A DNA stretch of 64,000 nt from Albugo candida (GCA_905220665.1 CAJNAR010000016.1:238256-302255), one strand, 5' to 3'; positions 20,254-35,300 are shown, counted from the stretch's first letter. The notes: generated by a model not told the origin, from the letters alone. Program-made: numbers and translations.

Positions 20254-22354
20254 TTATCTAGTGTTCTGGAGTTGACGTACTGCTAGCGTCAGAAGTTTCT
20301 TCGCCAAAAAATCATTGATCCCTAACAAATCCAAGTCTTCCGTCTCAATTCCTTTCTGTAATGTCAAACTTTGATAAGCATTCACAAGTTGTAGAAAAAA
20401 GTATTACTGACCTCACGGATGATATCCAATGAATCGAAGCCTTTTTCCATGAATGTCGCCGTGTACTTTGTCAAGCCTACGGTTGCAAGCCATTTCTCAA
20501 CTTCATTACTCTTTTCCGAGCAACTTCTTGTATTCAATCCGCTTTCAAGATCTGCTGTGCGTAGTTGGTCTTCTTTCCTCTTTTCTTTCGAATTGAACAC
20601 CTGGCTGGGCGGCTCCTGTTTACTTGCTGACTGCACGTAACCGGAAGGTGAACTTGCATCTGTTCCATAGTCAATAGCCTCTTCGATGACCTGAAGCCAC
20701 TTTTTGAGTTCTTTCCGACTGCACGCTTGAAGCTCACGCTAAAGGGTACACGTAAGCTTGATTCATATTTGTAATGACGATCGGCCTACCTTAATTTTCC
20801 AGTTTTCATCGACAACATTGAAGCACAATTCAGGCATTTCCATTGTCTGCATCGATGAACGTAATGAGTGCTGATAAAAGAGTATACTACCATATTTGCA
20901 ATCGTACCTTCCATATTCGGCAACGAATTAGTGATAAAGTCGAGGGTGTGTGCGATGATCGTAATTTTCTTACATCAGCTGGTACCACGGTGCGAGGATT
21001 CTCAAAACATGCTGGAATGTTGGCCATATCAAAATAGTGCAGCTGAGCTCCATCAACGACGAACCATTTCTTGCACCACCAACGATTGCCTCGACGATTT
21101 CGTTTCAGCAGCTGACCGTTATACTGGGGAGCCAGCCTTGGACTTATAGAATAGCGCGAGCATTCCTCGTCATTCGGAAACCTTAAGCTGGACCCCGTTT
21201 CATCCTGTTCGCCGACTCCTTCATCATCACTTTCGCTTGTTTCTTCATAATCCAGCTCATCAAGTTCTACCTCTGGTTCTTTGCTAGTCGGTAGATAAGG
21301 TTTCAATGTGATCCCTTTATCACCTCCTGTATCACCAGCTGCCTGCTCTGTAAGTAAAGATTGCAGAATCAATATAATTTCCTGCCATAAAGGTCGATCG
21401 CCTGGCTCAAAAGAAGTGCACCTTTCAGCGAGCTTCATAAATTCTTTGGGGCAACTATCCGGGACCTGACTACGAAATTCCTCCACAATAATCTCAAACT
21501 TGCTCTGCGGTAATCGCATCAGGAATCCATCGATATTTGCCTGTCGGCAGCAGATCATTTCCATTAGCATAACACCGTAACTAAACGTGTCGACACTTTC
21601 ATCATAGTCTTCATCCAGGTACATCTCTGGTGCCATGTATGCATCCGTACCACAATACGATTTTCTGCGAGGAGTGTTTATCAAATGACTTTCCTGAAGC
21701 CTAGTTTGTATGTCAGCGCTCTGATCACAATGATTCAAGTCTGTAACAAATCCAAAGTCACAAAGTTTGGCACGAGAATCATTATCCAACTGCGTACAAG
21801 AAAACAATAAGTATGGTTGTTCGACCAGGACCTATAAACGATCTACCCACCAAAACATTATGGGGCTTGATGTCGCGATGAATGCATCGCATTGAGTGAA
21901 GATAGTTGATCCCTTCTGCGATATCCAGTGCTATCTGAAGTAATTTTCTCCAGCCGATGTGACGAATAGTTGAGCTGCGAATATTTTTTAATAGTTGATC
22001 CAAATCGGACTGTCCGAGTTTCTCGCTGACAATCCATATTTGTTTTGTCTTTTTGCTGTCAGCGGCCCCAATAAAGTTCAAGACTCGAGGGTGCTTAAAG
22101 CGTTGCAGCGCATTAATTTCTTTGCAAACAAATGCAGGCACATTTCCATCTTCATCCTTGGGCTGGCACTTGACTGCAACCGCTTGATTTCTGTATTCTC
22201 CAACGTAAACGACAGAGAAAGCACCTTTTCCAAGCTCCTTCCTAATTTTGATCATGTCACTCTCAAGGTGAAATAGACTTTTTTCTTCATGCGTATGTGT
22301 GAGCGCACATTGTGGTACGCCAGACTCATCGCTACTCGCCTGGTTCGTTGTCAT
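20254..22354 (-). CDS. Protein kinase with PH and SAM domains
   Basis: Likely signalling kinase recruited to membranes by its PH domain. Five exons: 22354-21851, 21789-20908, 20846-20790, 20738-20412 and 20355-20254. Introns are 61, 61, 51 and 56 nt, and the product is 623 aa. The kinase domain covers about residues 36-320: GKGAFSVV loop, VAVK lysine (62), HRDIKPHN catalytic loop, DFG (179-181) and GTDAYMAPEMY, so it looks active. The sequence resembles tyrosine-kinase-like kinases. An acidic linker (ELDELDYEETSESDDEGVGE) follows. The PH domain is about 390-505 (NGQLLKRN, RWWCKKWFVV, final helix RKELKKWLQVIEEA). The SAM domain is about 559-620 (VEKWLATVGLTKYTATFMEK, IETEDLDLLGINDFLAKKLL). The frame is open 5' to 22633, so the true N-terminus may be longer. 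Confidence 0.88.
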
Positions 22355-23111
22355 TAAAAACTGCTCTCCTTGATGATATTGGAGTACGTTGGTGTTCCGT
22401 TTCAAGCAGAAAGCTTGCGAGACCTTTTGAAATGTTGGGGGGAACCCGAGCGTCCCTGTCAGTTTTTTTTGAATCACCGGTAGCCTCCTGAAATAGCACT
22501 GCGTTCTATTCTCAATATCACTGGTGCTATTTGTTGTGCAACGAATTCGAAGTATACTTAATGCAGACGTGTATCTCCGTGCACTTACACTGATTACGTC
22601 TTGCTGAAGAATCGAGACGTAGTATGACTGCATAACTCGGTTGAATGTGCATTTTCAGTGAGCGCATAGTGAGCGCACAGTGATAATTTGCAATCATCGG
22701 ACTCGTATACACTTGAAAATACCGGAGAATGCAAGGATGAATTTATATCTGTTCATTGCTTTAGTCTGCAATAAGAATTCAACCATATAAAGAAACGTTC
22801 ATATAAGCCAGAAGAGAACGTAGGCTCAATGTCGCTGTGTTGATCGGCTGCAATATTTGTTATTTATGTTGACCTCGATCTGATCCTATATAGCGTAGAC
22901 TCTTGTATATTGCTTGCCAACTAGTGGCGGGAAATCTTCTTCTGACACTACATTTGATCCACGAGATGAAAAGATAAAGAAAATGCACAAATTCTTGTTT
23001 CGATTGTTGTGAAGCGTTAGTGTCAGTACATCTATTCAATATGAACAATTCTGAAAAAGATATGTACACCTGGATTACCGTGTGCAGCAAAACCTCAGAA
23101 AACCTAGTAAG
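22355..23111. other. Divergent intergenic region, kinase / RINT1
   Basis: Start-to-start spacing between the divergent kinase and RINT1 genes is 757 bp. The first 280 bp are in frame with the kinase and could be N-terminal coding sequence. The remainder is AT-rich and shows no gene or RNA. Confidence 0.45.
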
Positions 23112-26025
23112 ATGGAGTCGCAAGTATTCATCGACTTAAGTCGACAGATTTGCGAATTGCTTCCGCAAAAACCATACGCTCTTAGAGAAATACAACATCA
23201 AGATGAAGAGTACCAGGATGTAATCACGGCTCTTAAACGCATTAATAGTTTAAGACAAGACGAACATCATGAGAAAGTTGTGGCGCTCGAGCGACACGAT
23301 AGATGCCTTGAACAAACAAAACATGACAAACGAATGGTCGAAGAGTTCAGTGAAATGGCTAATGTTTTGGAAAATTCTCTATCAACTCTGGACGGCGAAA
23401 TTACGGAAATCAAAGATTTCGAAGCACATTACAATACACTCAAAGAGCTCTTATCTCCTTTCATGGAGAAGCTGAGGATTCTGGAAACTCACAAGCAATA
23501 CTATGAGAAAGCCATTTTGCTTGACAAAGAAAGCCATAAACTCCAGAAAATCACGAAAACCATTTCAGACGAATCTTTTGGTGCCTTGGAAGAATTTCAG
23601 TGCCTCCTACGCGATCTTCCGATGGAGTTTGCGTATCTTCGTGTACGTTTACACACGTATCGCGAAAATGCCTTTTTGTATAAATGAAAGCAGTCTGTAG
23701 GTGAACAACGGCTGAAAAATATTGAGAATGACATGCAGAAGTCAAGCATTCAGAATTTGAAAGCTGTACTGAATGAAGCTGGATGGCCAACATGTATGAG
23801 AGATAAAGTAATCACGGATCATGATTCAAATGTGAGACTAATCCGCTTTTTCTTCTATTTGGCTGACTTATACTGATCAGACATCACAATACGGGAGTAA
23901 GATCAGAACGGCTTTTGGGCATGCTTTAAGGATCCAGTATATGGACAAATGGACGGAAAGGTCCGAATTGAAGAACGTACAAAGTGTTTTGGCGATTAAT
24001 TGCCTGCTCAAGCCTGTACTGTCGCGCTTTCACTATCATTTTACACAAGAGGAAAGTGTGGTGAATCGCTTATTCAGACCAGAATGGTCCTTCAAATATG
24101 TCCTGGAACAAATTGAACAGCATCAGCCCTTTTTAAATGATTTTATTCAGCCAGCGTTGGATACATACGCGCATCTTATTCCATGTAGCGAGGCGCGGAT
24201 CTTGTTTATACGTGAGCTTATCATCGCGTGCAAAGTCAAGCTCGACAAAGATGTAGCTTTGCTCAATACTGGAGATCCTGCAGTTTTTTGCCATACCGTT
24301 GATGAAATCATGATGTTTGAAAGGAATTTAGATGAAAATTACGACTATGGAAAATGGTCTGCACTAGATCGGTCTTATTTTATATATTGCACCGATGCGC
24401 TTACAGACTCAAGCCGAGCTTTATTTACATGGACTAAACTGGACCGAGAATTTGCCATCAAGGCTCTGACCGAACCAAATGACAATATGTGCCAGCTTAA
24501 ATGTAAAGATTATTTTGATTTGGAAAAATACGGAAGATGGCTATCTGGTGGCATCTTCTTCACTGTAGACTTTCTCCCTGCTGAAAAGGAGTCAATCTGT
24601 GTTGACTTTGTACCTCCCTTAGCCTCAAAACTCATGGTTCTGCTCGAATTCTTTTGCAGACGCATTGTGCACATGAAAAACGAAGAGCTTCGTTATTTAT
24701 ACGTCACTCAAGTCCACTATGGCCTACTGGATAAGTACCACACAATATGCAACAGCGATCATTATGCTTTGGAGCTAGGAAAGCATTTTAAAAGCGGCAA
24801 GCATCTAGAGGGCACATGGGCTTGTTGGTGCGGAATAATGAGAGGCGTCATGTTTGTCATTCAGAATCTGACACAATGGGAACAAAGTGTCATTTTTATC
24901 GAATTAACACAAAGTCTTGCAGACTCCAAACTGTCCCGCACCCGCATTATGAAAAAATATCTAGAAACCTCGAAGACGGCTATATCCATGGCTGCTAGAG
25001 TTGCTTCGGAAACTGTTTTGACTCGTGATGAAGCCACTGCTGTCCGGGAAGCAATTGTCGGTCCAGGCGCGCTTATTGGTCCAACAGCTGCTTTTTCAGC
25101 AGCCTACTCCATTGGCTTCGAGACTGTTAAAACACTGTTTGGAACATCACCTGAGAGGAAAGAACGCAAACGTCTCGACTCCAGTTCGGCAGCTTCTACC
25201 CATGAAATGTCTTCTACTACTAAGCCGCAACACGAAGAGCTTGAGCGAGTAAATGTCTTAGATGATATGTATGGAGACGATGCATTCGCGCAGAGTATAT
25301 TTGAACGTTACATCAGCCATTTTGAAAAGTTTATATTGGATTCCATTGAAACCGCAGTGGATGAGGTTGCAAAAATTCTACGAAATGATCTATACAAGTA
25401 TCAACAAAGCTCGTTCTGGGCGACTCCTATGTCATCACCTCAGTCGGTATCCAACGAAATTACAGCATCGCTGTCACTATGTCAGATATTATTATCGATC
25501 GGTAAACAGCACCTTCCACCTGAATTAAGCGAACGATTCTCCAAGTTTTTGGCTAGAGTTGTGGACGATAGCTTGTCGCGTTGTATTGTCGAAGTGTGTA
25601 AGAACTTTATGCAATTATCTGTGCAGAAAGGCCCGGGGTCTCCCTCTCGATGCGGTAGAAACGAAAATGCTTTCAAACCGAATGCATGTGCCGGCGTTAT
25701 TAGCAAAGAGTCAGCAAAGCAATTCGAGCTAGACGTTGAGGGTTGGCTCTCAGTTTGGATCACTACTATCTCGGAACCGACCAGAGTTTTCCGCCGTACA
25801 TGCGCCGCTAGAAAACTCTTACTCATGGATCGGAATAAGTTGAAAGATATTGAGAATATTCTGGCAACTGAAGCAGGGATTATTACTTCCATCAAAACAG
25901 GTAAACATAATGACATGAAGATTGAGCAGCAAGAGTTGATGCAAATTACGACAATTCTTGAAGCCAGCGGGATAGCATCACTTACGCCGCAGGAAGTCTA
26001 CTCTTTGTGTCATGTTTGCGTTTAA
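23112..26025 (+). CDS. RINT1/TIP20-family vesicle tethering protein
   Basis: Subunit of the Dsl1/NRZ-type tether that captures COPI vesicles at the ER. Three exons: 23112-23642, 23694-23831 and 23881-26025, with introns of 51 and 49 nt; the product is 937 aa. The N-terminal 200 residues are coiled coil (HHEKVVALERHDRCLEQTKH). The family signature follows exon 2: LSRFHYHF, then RPEWSFKYVLEQIEQHQPFL, equivalent to the F-YHF...KPEW block of TIP20, RINT1 and MAG2. The C-terminus is helical, consistent with the CATCHR fold. For intron 1, the donor CGT|GTACGT with acceptor AAGCAG|TCTG was preferred over the weaker donor one codon earlier. The gene converges on the CFAP47-like gene with 299 bp between stops. 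Confidence 0.85.
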
Positions 26026-26324
26026 CGCTGTCACATTGAATAAACATGATTGATATAAGACACCTAAACAAAAATATTATTCGGCTGGCTGACGATAGTA
26101 TGACGTTTCTATCTGACTGAGGAGGGGTGCTGCATCGATCGAGTAGTGAAGTATATTCGGTTCTCGCATGCTAAAGTATCAGTGCAAGTGCATTGTCGAG
26201 CACGGAAGTGGTATTTTCATAATGGGCACACTCACTAACGACCTTTTTGGCGAGTTTTGCAAAACTTGCAAGCTGACACATCTATTGCACAAACCTCGAG
26301 TACCACATTCGTCCTCAAACCAAT
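26026..26324. other. Convergent intergenic region
   Basis: 299 bp between the stop codons of RINT1 (+) and the CFAP47-like gene (-). No feature is visible. Confidence 0.6.
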
Positions 26325-29300
26325 TCACCTTTGATCACACCCCCTGCTGTTGTATTTTGACCGACTATGTTTTGTCAGAATATTTTTTGACCTCTTCGAC
26401 TTCTTCACGCTCTGCACAGATGCAAATGTTCCTTTGACTCGAAAAGTCCATTGCATTTCATTCGTTAAGATGATGAGAGTACCAGATTGCATTTTCCCGT
26501 AAGTTGTCGGCGTGAAGGAGACAACAAAAGTACAATGTTCAATCATCCCGTGAGCCGGAAGCGTAGCATGTTCAGGATATACAGAAAAGACCGAGGAAGA
26601 GGTCTTATCAAATGTCGCAAGACAGTCTGCTGGTTTACGGAAAAAGTTTTGTAATTGGAATTGAAAACTAGATGTCTGGTTCAAAGATGCTTCCAACGTA
26701 AATGTTTCGTCCACCGGAGGGTCCAATACGCTGATAGAGACCTCATAACGCCATTTACCACCGGACGCTTTGGTGATAATCAAAGCGATGTTTCCATGAT
26801 AAGGTCGAAATGGGTGGAAGTGCACCTGGTAAGATAATGCTGGGATATTAGATGATAATTCCTGGCTTGTTTGCGTATGTGAATATTGCGGATGCAATGT
26901 TAGTGCATTTTTAAAAGCTTCGACTGTAGGAAAAGTGTCCTGGGGAATATCCCAATCCACTGAAAATGACTCCTTCTCGATATCAACGTTTCGGGGTGCG
27001 GCATATAATTTGCAATCAAACGTTTCGGTGACTTCTTTACGAGCAGAACAAGAAAGAAGGAATGGTTTTGGAATTGAGAATTCTGCCACCCCTTCAATAT
27101 TGAATTCCCAGTTCATCCTCTTTGACATTACTTCCTGGCTGTGAGAAAGCACAGATCCATTTATAATCAAGCGAGCGAAATCTCGGCACACGTGTCGTGG
27201 AGTAAAAGTGATGGGGATCTGGATGGAATCAGATGCTCTGACAGTGAAATCTTTGCGCTTTAATAATAATTCGAAAGTGAGAGATTTTTCCTGGTCCGGT
27301 CCTAGCAATTTGATGGAAAGCGTCAATGGATCGTCGTAAGGGTTTGCAAAGTCAACGGTTTTAGTTGCAGGCTCACCAACATGAGCTTGTATGAGAACAT
27401 ATTGGACGCTAATTGGACTTGGATGCTCTGATGTAATAAATGGATTATTCAGTGGCACCGAAATCGAATTGTTCTCTGAAGCCGTGCACTTTCCTTCTAC
27501 TTGAAATTTCCAATCAGTGACAAAGTCGGGTTCAAAAAATGTTATCTCCGTGAATTCTCTTTCGTCCACAACAGATGGTTTGTATATGACGAAGATAGTT
27601 GTCTGACAACATCTCGGAACACTAATCAATGCATTTGCTTCAATCAGGTATGTGATATGATCCCGAACAATGTTTACGTCATTGGCGGGCGACTTACTGA
27701 GTGCAAAGTGAGTGGGATTAGATATGGTATACCGCAGATGCATGTCATGATGAGCGCTCGGATTTTGAAGGAGAAGAGGTTCCGAACAATTGCTACTAAT
27801 TTTGCAGCACATGGAGTTTAATCGCGTAATGTCAGAAGCGGTTGCTTGCAGTAGAAGACGATACCAAAACTCTCCAATTTCTTCGTTTTCAAAAACCATT
27901 TCCCCACTTGAAAAGGTTTTGCTGGTTCCTGAATTTGTTTCGCGCAGGGGAGTATACACTAGGCTATAAACCCCTGAGTCGTGTGCGCTGATGGTCATTG
28001 TACTGTCACCAGATAAATCCCTTCTTTTTCTTTCCTCGTTGGGTTGTAATTCTTGCTCAATCTTGACTGCAAATGTCACCGCATGCGGCAATGGATTTGC
28101 AAGAGTAATTTCGACTCCGATTGGTGTTCGAGCTTTTGTTACCATCTCAAGTTGATCCCGAGGCTTAGGGCGAGAAACTACTGCTTCAAATGTGTACCAT
28201 ACAATTTCACCTGTGGCGGGTTCAACGCTAGTAAATGTAATGGTACCGAGATATTTACCGCTCCTAAGAGGACTGAATGTCAATTCATATCGTGCTTTCT
28301 CCGCGTGAGCTGGAATTAAAAGTGTCGGCTCCCCGACAATTTGAGGGATATCGGAATCGACATCATATCGCTGGGACTGGATTCTTACGTTCCCCTCTAT
28401 TGGAACCCGAGGTACAAAAATCTCTAGCACAACGCTGTTCTGGGCAGCACAGTTCACAACGATACAATCCTGGGCTAAAGGAATTTCAATCTTGCCGCGA
28501 AGCCTGAACTCGAAAATCTGGCTTGTATTTTTATTTGTAATGGTTAGAAGTGACGTTGTTTCTGATAGTTTTTTCGTATATGTCTGTTGGGGAGCAAATG
28601 TGAGGGGATACATCACCGTCTGCTTCGAGGGCACGATCAGTGTGGGAGGTCCGGAGAACATACATCTTGTTGTAGAGGATGTGAATTTTGCTTCAAGCGA
28701 CCACACTTCGGTCGAAGAATTCTTGATTGGAATTTCCTGCACAGTCTTTTGGCGAGCTGGTGTGATAAATTCCAGGATAGTGTGCATGCTAGGTTCTTTC
28801 ACGTTCACAATTATCTCGTACACTCGACAATCACATGAGCCTTGACATGGTGCATTTAGTGATAATGACTGTAATGAGAGAATGGTAGATAAGCGCCCAG
28901 GGCTCTTCGGCTCTATCGAAAATGTAATGCTTTGGGTCGAGCAATCTCCTGAACTCATGGTTGATCGAGGTGCGACGATGCGAGCAAGAGTCGACTTTCC
29001 ATGTGATTTGAATACACGAGAAACCATTTTGGCTTCATCGTCGCCATATTTCGTTGTTGAAACTGTTGATGATGGAACCGGCTTAAAATGGGGAGAGTCA
29101 AAGTTGACGGAGAACTGCTGACATTGATGATGTTGTTCTTCGCAAATCATCAGGCTATCACGTAGCCGCGACTTCTGAAATCCCACCCCCCATTGTAAAT
29201 ATGTATTATTACGCTCCAGTAGGGCTCCTATTGCTTTTGATAGAATCGCATTTCTTTGAGGAAATATGAGCTCACGAACTATTTTATGAGCTTGAAAATG

Positions 29301-32300
29301 ATTAGATCCATCTGGATATCCGATTGGCTCGAGAGTGACTTCGATTGTCTCCAGAGGTGCAGGCATGTGCGTAGACGCATCCACCCTAATCATGAATTCC
29401 CCCACGTGTTCATCGATAAATATGAGATAGCAAGTGTAATCGCCCAATTGTAGTGGGAGAAAATCAAGCTGTAATTGATAGGTACTCGGTAGTGGTGACA
29501 CAGATTCTTCAGAAGCTTTAGAGCGCATTGCCAACGTCACTGCAGAAGGAGCTATACTTTGTGGTGCTAAAAGTAGCTGCTTCAGCGTGAGCGCTTTAGA
29601 TTTAAGCAAGATTGCCGATGCACTCATTTCAGGAAGATAAAAGGCTGCTTGAGATTTTAGACAGCCTTCTGTATCAACATCGTTCTTAGGGTCAATCTCC
29701 GAGAATGATCTGAGGTGTTGCTTCTTCTTTGTTGGTACCCGCGTGCATTGAGTTGAGAGGGCTGATGATGATGGAGTACTTTCTAGTAGATAAAGCTTGA
29801 AATCGGTGTTTCTATCAAAAGGATTTTCGATCTCAATTGTGGAAGAGATTTTTTCATACAAACGGCCTTCAATATTTATCATACGCTGTGGTGTGCGATA
29901 CTGTATGGATGTTTCAAGCTGAAATACTAAAGGAGCGGGACGTCCACTCGAGTCTGCGCTGACATTAGAGGTGGGTTGGAAAATGAGAATTGCAGACTCT
30001 TTCCGTACGAAATGACTTTGGCACTGTACTAGAAAAGAGAGTACTTGATGAGGTGCAAGAGTGACCTGGGTTATTGGTATTGAGAAAGGACCGCATTTGC
30101 ATTCCGACGACACACCCAATTTATCTATAACATCAGTGATAGACTGCATCCGAACATTATACACGACTGGTCCGGTAGCATTAGCGTTCCTTAACTCCAT
30201 GCATTTTTCGATAAGCTCCCCGCATCTTCCTTCAAATTTGATGACTTCTTTGGGAAGGTATTCTGGAAGATGCTTATATAAGTGCAGTAAAAGAAGAACT
30301 ATCTCACGACCATTAAGGCTGGAGATCACAGGCACTATAAGCGCTGTATTCTCCTGAGTTATTTGAGCTTCCCCCTCTTCTTCAGCTGCAACACGTAAAC
30401 CGTAGTCAAGATCTAGGGATTCCAATATCTTCACTACTTTATCCTCTGGTCGTGTTGTATCTGCTTTGAGGGACCCATAAGTAATGGTCTCCTCGGACTC
30501 CTTTTCAGGCAATGAGAAACACCGATATTCTTCTGCATCCATACGTATCGATGGAATATATGCTACCAAAAGGTGGAAAAGAATTTTCCCGTCCCTAAAG
30601 TCTTTATTGAAATCCAAAATCAAGAGATTAGATTGCTTTGTATATCCAGGTAACGACCCAATGCTACTTTGAACCCACTCCAATAGCATCAACTCGCCGT
30701 TGCTATAGACATTGCTGCTTGCCGTGTTTGAGGTATCTCTCTTAATGAGCGGGTGGGGTTCCAATCGAAAAAGAACGAATATTTTCAATATCTGGTATAT
30801 CAGCTTCATCCAGGCTAATGACGTGGTTTGGTTCCATTGTGACAATATACTCTCACTGATGGCTAATTTACAACTACGCTGAGATACGCTTGAACAAACA
30901 TTTTTTGAGATATCCCTTTTACTATCAGTGAAGCCTCGTCTAGCGACTTGATTTGATGTTTTCAGATCACCCCGTTTCACCAGGGTTGGTTCAATGATAC
31001 CTTTCTCCTTAGCTTTCATGAAGAGATCAAATGGAAGAAGATCAACCGGGTTGATATCTGGGAGCATTGCTCCCTTAGAGCGAAGAAACTGTACAATACT
31101 TCGATAAAAAGTGAGCCAAGCGGTCATGCTGTCCGATGGCTTATTAAAGCTTGCGGGAGGGACTGGAAAATCCAACGGAGGGCTTGATCCAAAGCAGAAT
31201 TTCCCAATGTCGGTCCAGATTCTCTCGTTTTCGACCAAGTCTAATGGGAGCTCTCGGATTTTGTACTGGTGAAAAACATTTCTGTTTAGATAGTTGATGA
31301 GCCGTTGTGTCTCTGAAGTACTAAAAGCCTCGCTGTGTAATATTGCTGCTACTGACAAATTCATGCTGTTGCGTGGTCTACTGTTTTCTTTTGAGCTCTC
31401 TTGAAGCTTATGATGTTGATCAGCGATACCTGGAAAAGAGGCATCAAGACAGGATAGCAACTCTGCCTGTATTTGCTCAACTGATAGCATTTGGATATTA
31501 GAATTGCGATAAGTTGGATTGCTGAAAAAGCCAAACAATTTGCCTTGATTTTTTCCAGTCAACATTTTGTTAGGTACAAAAGCTCCCAAACTCTCGATGT
31601 GGGATATCAAGAGCGCAGCTTGCGTTGGGTCTTGCTTCTTGCTAATGATGTCTTGAATTTTGAAAAGAAGAGGTCGACTATCGACGACAGTTTGATGCTG
31701 AAAGAAAGTGAAGTTGGTCCATATACTATTCTCCGTCACTCCGGTTGCCCGAATTCCGTAAGTGTGGCCATTTTGATCGAGAAAATCAATTTCGGTTTCG
31801 AACGCGATCCCTTTGCTTGCAGTGAAGGATATGACTACAGGAAGACGTAAACAAGACTGGTTCAACACATTCCCTTCTGGAAAGGTAAGCAGCAGAGGTA
31901 CAGAATTTGTATCAATTCTGACACGGGTTAAAAGTTCCAGATGCTCGTAGCCATGATTAACGATCCAAAATACAGCTGAAGAAGTCATTTGCAAAGGTAC
32001 AGGTGGCAAATTTACTGTCAAATTGCGGGTCTTTTCAGCATTCTCGTTGGAACTATCACACTCAGTGAGAGAAAATTCAATGTGAGGAAATTGACCATGA
32101 CCATGTAATTCCAGATCCATGTAGTAGTCATTATCAACGTAAACGGTCAGCCCTTCAAAATGATACATCTCATCCTTTAATGGGTGAAAGCTGAATTGGA
32201 TAACATTTTCTTCCAGTGGAGCCAAGTCTCCATTTTCTGGAGCCATGTGAAATACCTTGCTGTACTTCCCACTCGACCGCAGATTCTTAATGTCAATATA

Positions 32301-35300
32301 CCACTTGATAAACGAGCTCTCTTTGTTTCGGATCAGTAAGGATTTTGTGAAGGAGCATCGGCGCATGGAGGGTTCACGAGGAATGAGACAGGTACCGAAA
32401 TCAACAATTGAGGAGGAAAACGCAATGCGAGGGCAGATAGATTTTGCAGAAACAAAAAATTTGATATATGGTACCCGTTTGGAAAGCAATGTCGCCGTGT
32501 TTTGACAAGCAGATGTGAAGAAGATGTGCACGGGTACCATATTGTATGTATTTGTTTCATTCTCGACCGGTGCAAACCTCAAATCGATGGAAATTGCAGA
32601 CTTCCCTTGAATGGATATCTTGTACATTGACGTTAGTCCCCGTTTCTCTTGCAGCTGTATTGGATCCAAAGAATATGACATCGCTTCGTCTATCGGATGT
32701 GGTCGGACCTCAGCAGAAAATTCAGAAAATCGTCGTTCAGATATACCGGTCGCAGATTCCAACGAGCTAAGATCCAGCAATAATGACGTCTTGACTTCAC
32801 TAAAATTCTTCAGAGGGAGAACTCGATGAGCAATACCTCCAGCCACAACATTCCCATATTCGATATTGTTTTTATTTTGAGTTATTTGATCGGACTGAAT
32901 CTTCACGTCAGGTACGACAAAGTTGGCCAAGACAGGAATCTGAAGCGTCATTCCACCACGAATCTCTATGTATAGCAATGCATTCTTCACCTTTTCAGCT
33001 GGAGAAATTCCAGTCATTTCTAATCGAATTTCTTTGCATTCTCGTGCTCCAAGTGAGAGAATAGAAGGAGTAACTCGCATGCTCAAAGAAGTGGCTTGTA
33101 AGACTGGATGTATGCTAGTGTATGCCACAAGAAAAGAATATTCCGCTGCATCCGAGCTTGAACCATCATGATCACTTTCATTTCGCAGCAAAATTGACTT
33201 TTCTACCCTTACACCAACTTGGACATCACCAAAATCAACAGTCTTCGGTATAACAGCACAGGCTAGAATTTTATTTGTGGCTGAGCAAAGCACACGGGTA
33301 CGCCTCCCACCAATAATCTCAAGTTCAAATGTTGTTTGAAAAGTGGACTGTGCTTCGATTGTTGGAACATACGTAAACATGCATTGCAGCGATTCTTTTT
33401 GGTTTAAAGTACCAGAACTCGGATGTATTTGAAACGGACAGGGGACTACTTTGCTAGATTTTTTTTCCGGCTGCGATATATCGATCAAGGATGAATTTAT
33501 CTGTCTGTTTGGATTCTCCACCAGCTCAGTCTTCATATGGTGCCAGACAAATGGAGCTTTTGAATTAGACAAATTATCCAGAAGAACGGTCCTTTCAAGA
33601 GTTCGATTCACGTCGTCCAATGCAAACTCAAAATGTAAGGTGCAAGGTGTAGCGAGAACATCTAATGGAACCACTTCAGCCATTATTGACAGCTGACGCG
33701 TATGCTTGCCATTGATTGTATATGTAAGGGGCTTGTGTATTACCTGTTCACGGGAAGAGCTATAGACAAGGTCGAATCCAGCCACCGTGTGAGGCGGAAT
33801 GACTTGTGAATCTAAGTTGGATCTGGCTACAAGGTCATTACTTTTTTCGACAGTATCAGGTTTGAATGAACCAAGGTGCAGTGTTACCTTTATATGCTGT
33901 TGTAAATCGTTAAATACTGTAAAAGATCGTATGGAACTCGAATTAACGCTCATTTTTCCAAAATAAATTACGTTTGGTCCGCTAATGACGTGGTCCAATT
34001 GCTCCGTGTCCAGTGTTTCTTCGCATTCTTTCATTTCGTTTGCTGTTGTTGGTTTTGATTTGTATTTTTTGATAATGAATTTTTCCTCATCAAATGATGT
34101 GTGAGCCTTATTCCGTCCTTCGATTGTCTCCTGCTGATTAGTCGGTGACCTAGCAGACAAGTAGACTGAGGAATTCAGCTCCTTGATGAAACGGGGAACA
34201 TCAATTTCTGGAGCCTTCATGCCACCTTGAGGAATCATTCCCAAATCAATGTAGTCATCGGTCTCAAGTGATTTGTAATGTACTGACTTATTTTTCCTAA
34301 GTCGAGAGTGCACAAGGTACCTATGGTATCGTTCACGGTGCTCTGATCTTTGAACAAACTCTTTCACGGAAAATGATAAATGAGAGTGCTGATTTGATTC
34401 TGGAAGAATTATTGGTGCGGTGTTCTCCGATCCTAACCTCTTGTGCAATGGCAAGCGGTGAAATCGTGATTCGTTTTTTACTTTTGCTCTCAAGATATCG
34501 TCCGAATGAATAAATTTATATGTTGGTTTGACGTTTTGTAGATGAACTTGTGTCCCACTTAAAAGATCACCGCCTGTTTGCTTGGTATAAAAACTTTCCG
34601 ACGTGGTCACACTACTACTTGACTGACCTTGTGTAAACAGTTTTAGCTGAAATATACCACCTTGTATGTCAATCATGATCTCTTTTTTAAATATTCCAAG
34701 TTGTTTAGGAGCAAAGCTCAAAATGATTGATTGAGACTGTAAGCTTTCGAGCCAAAGCGTCGATGGATGGATAGAAAAATGGGGTGGTCTTACAAAACTG
34801 AGACGTGTTGCAAGTCTAGAATGATTTTTGATAGTCAAGATCATATCTCTGTGACCATGACATTCCACTGTACCAAAATTGTAGCTAGACAACAACGGTG
34901 ATACTTCCAAAATGGGTACAAATATCTCAGCGCTGACTTCCAAAGTTAAATCTTCTACCGATCCACGACTGGTACTGTCTCCAAACCGGAAAGATACAAA
35001 GGCATTCATGAATTTTCCACCACTAAGCTCCACAAGAAGATTTGTACGTCTTGTCACTGAATCAGGTTCACTCCCATTGTCCTGCTCAGCGCACTGACGC
35101 AATGCTCGTTGTACTGCGTGATTGTGTGCTTCAAAATCCAACACTCGAGACTGTAAGATAAACTGTATCGGAATTTCGACAAAGGGATCAATGACTCCCC
35201 GAGATGGAGCAACTCTTATTTCCTTTCCTTTTTCAATAGGATTTATACCAGCGGTCGATGTCTTTCCCATTGTAGCTGATAAAAGCTTGCAGTTTCCACA

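Noticed and set aside
22860..23123. 87-codon minus-strand frame between kinase and RINT1
   Set aside because: Overlaps the RINT1 start, has no family likeness and lies in AT-rich DNA.
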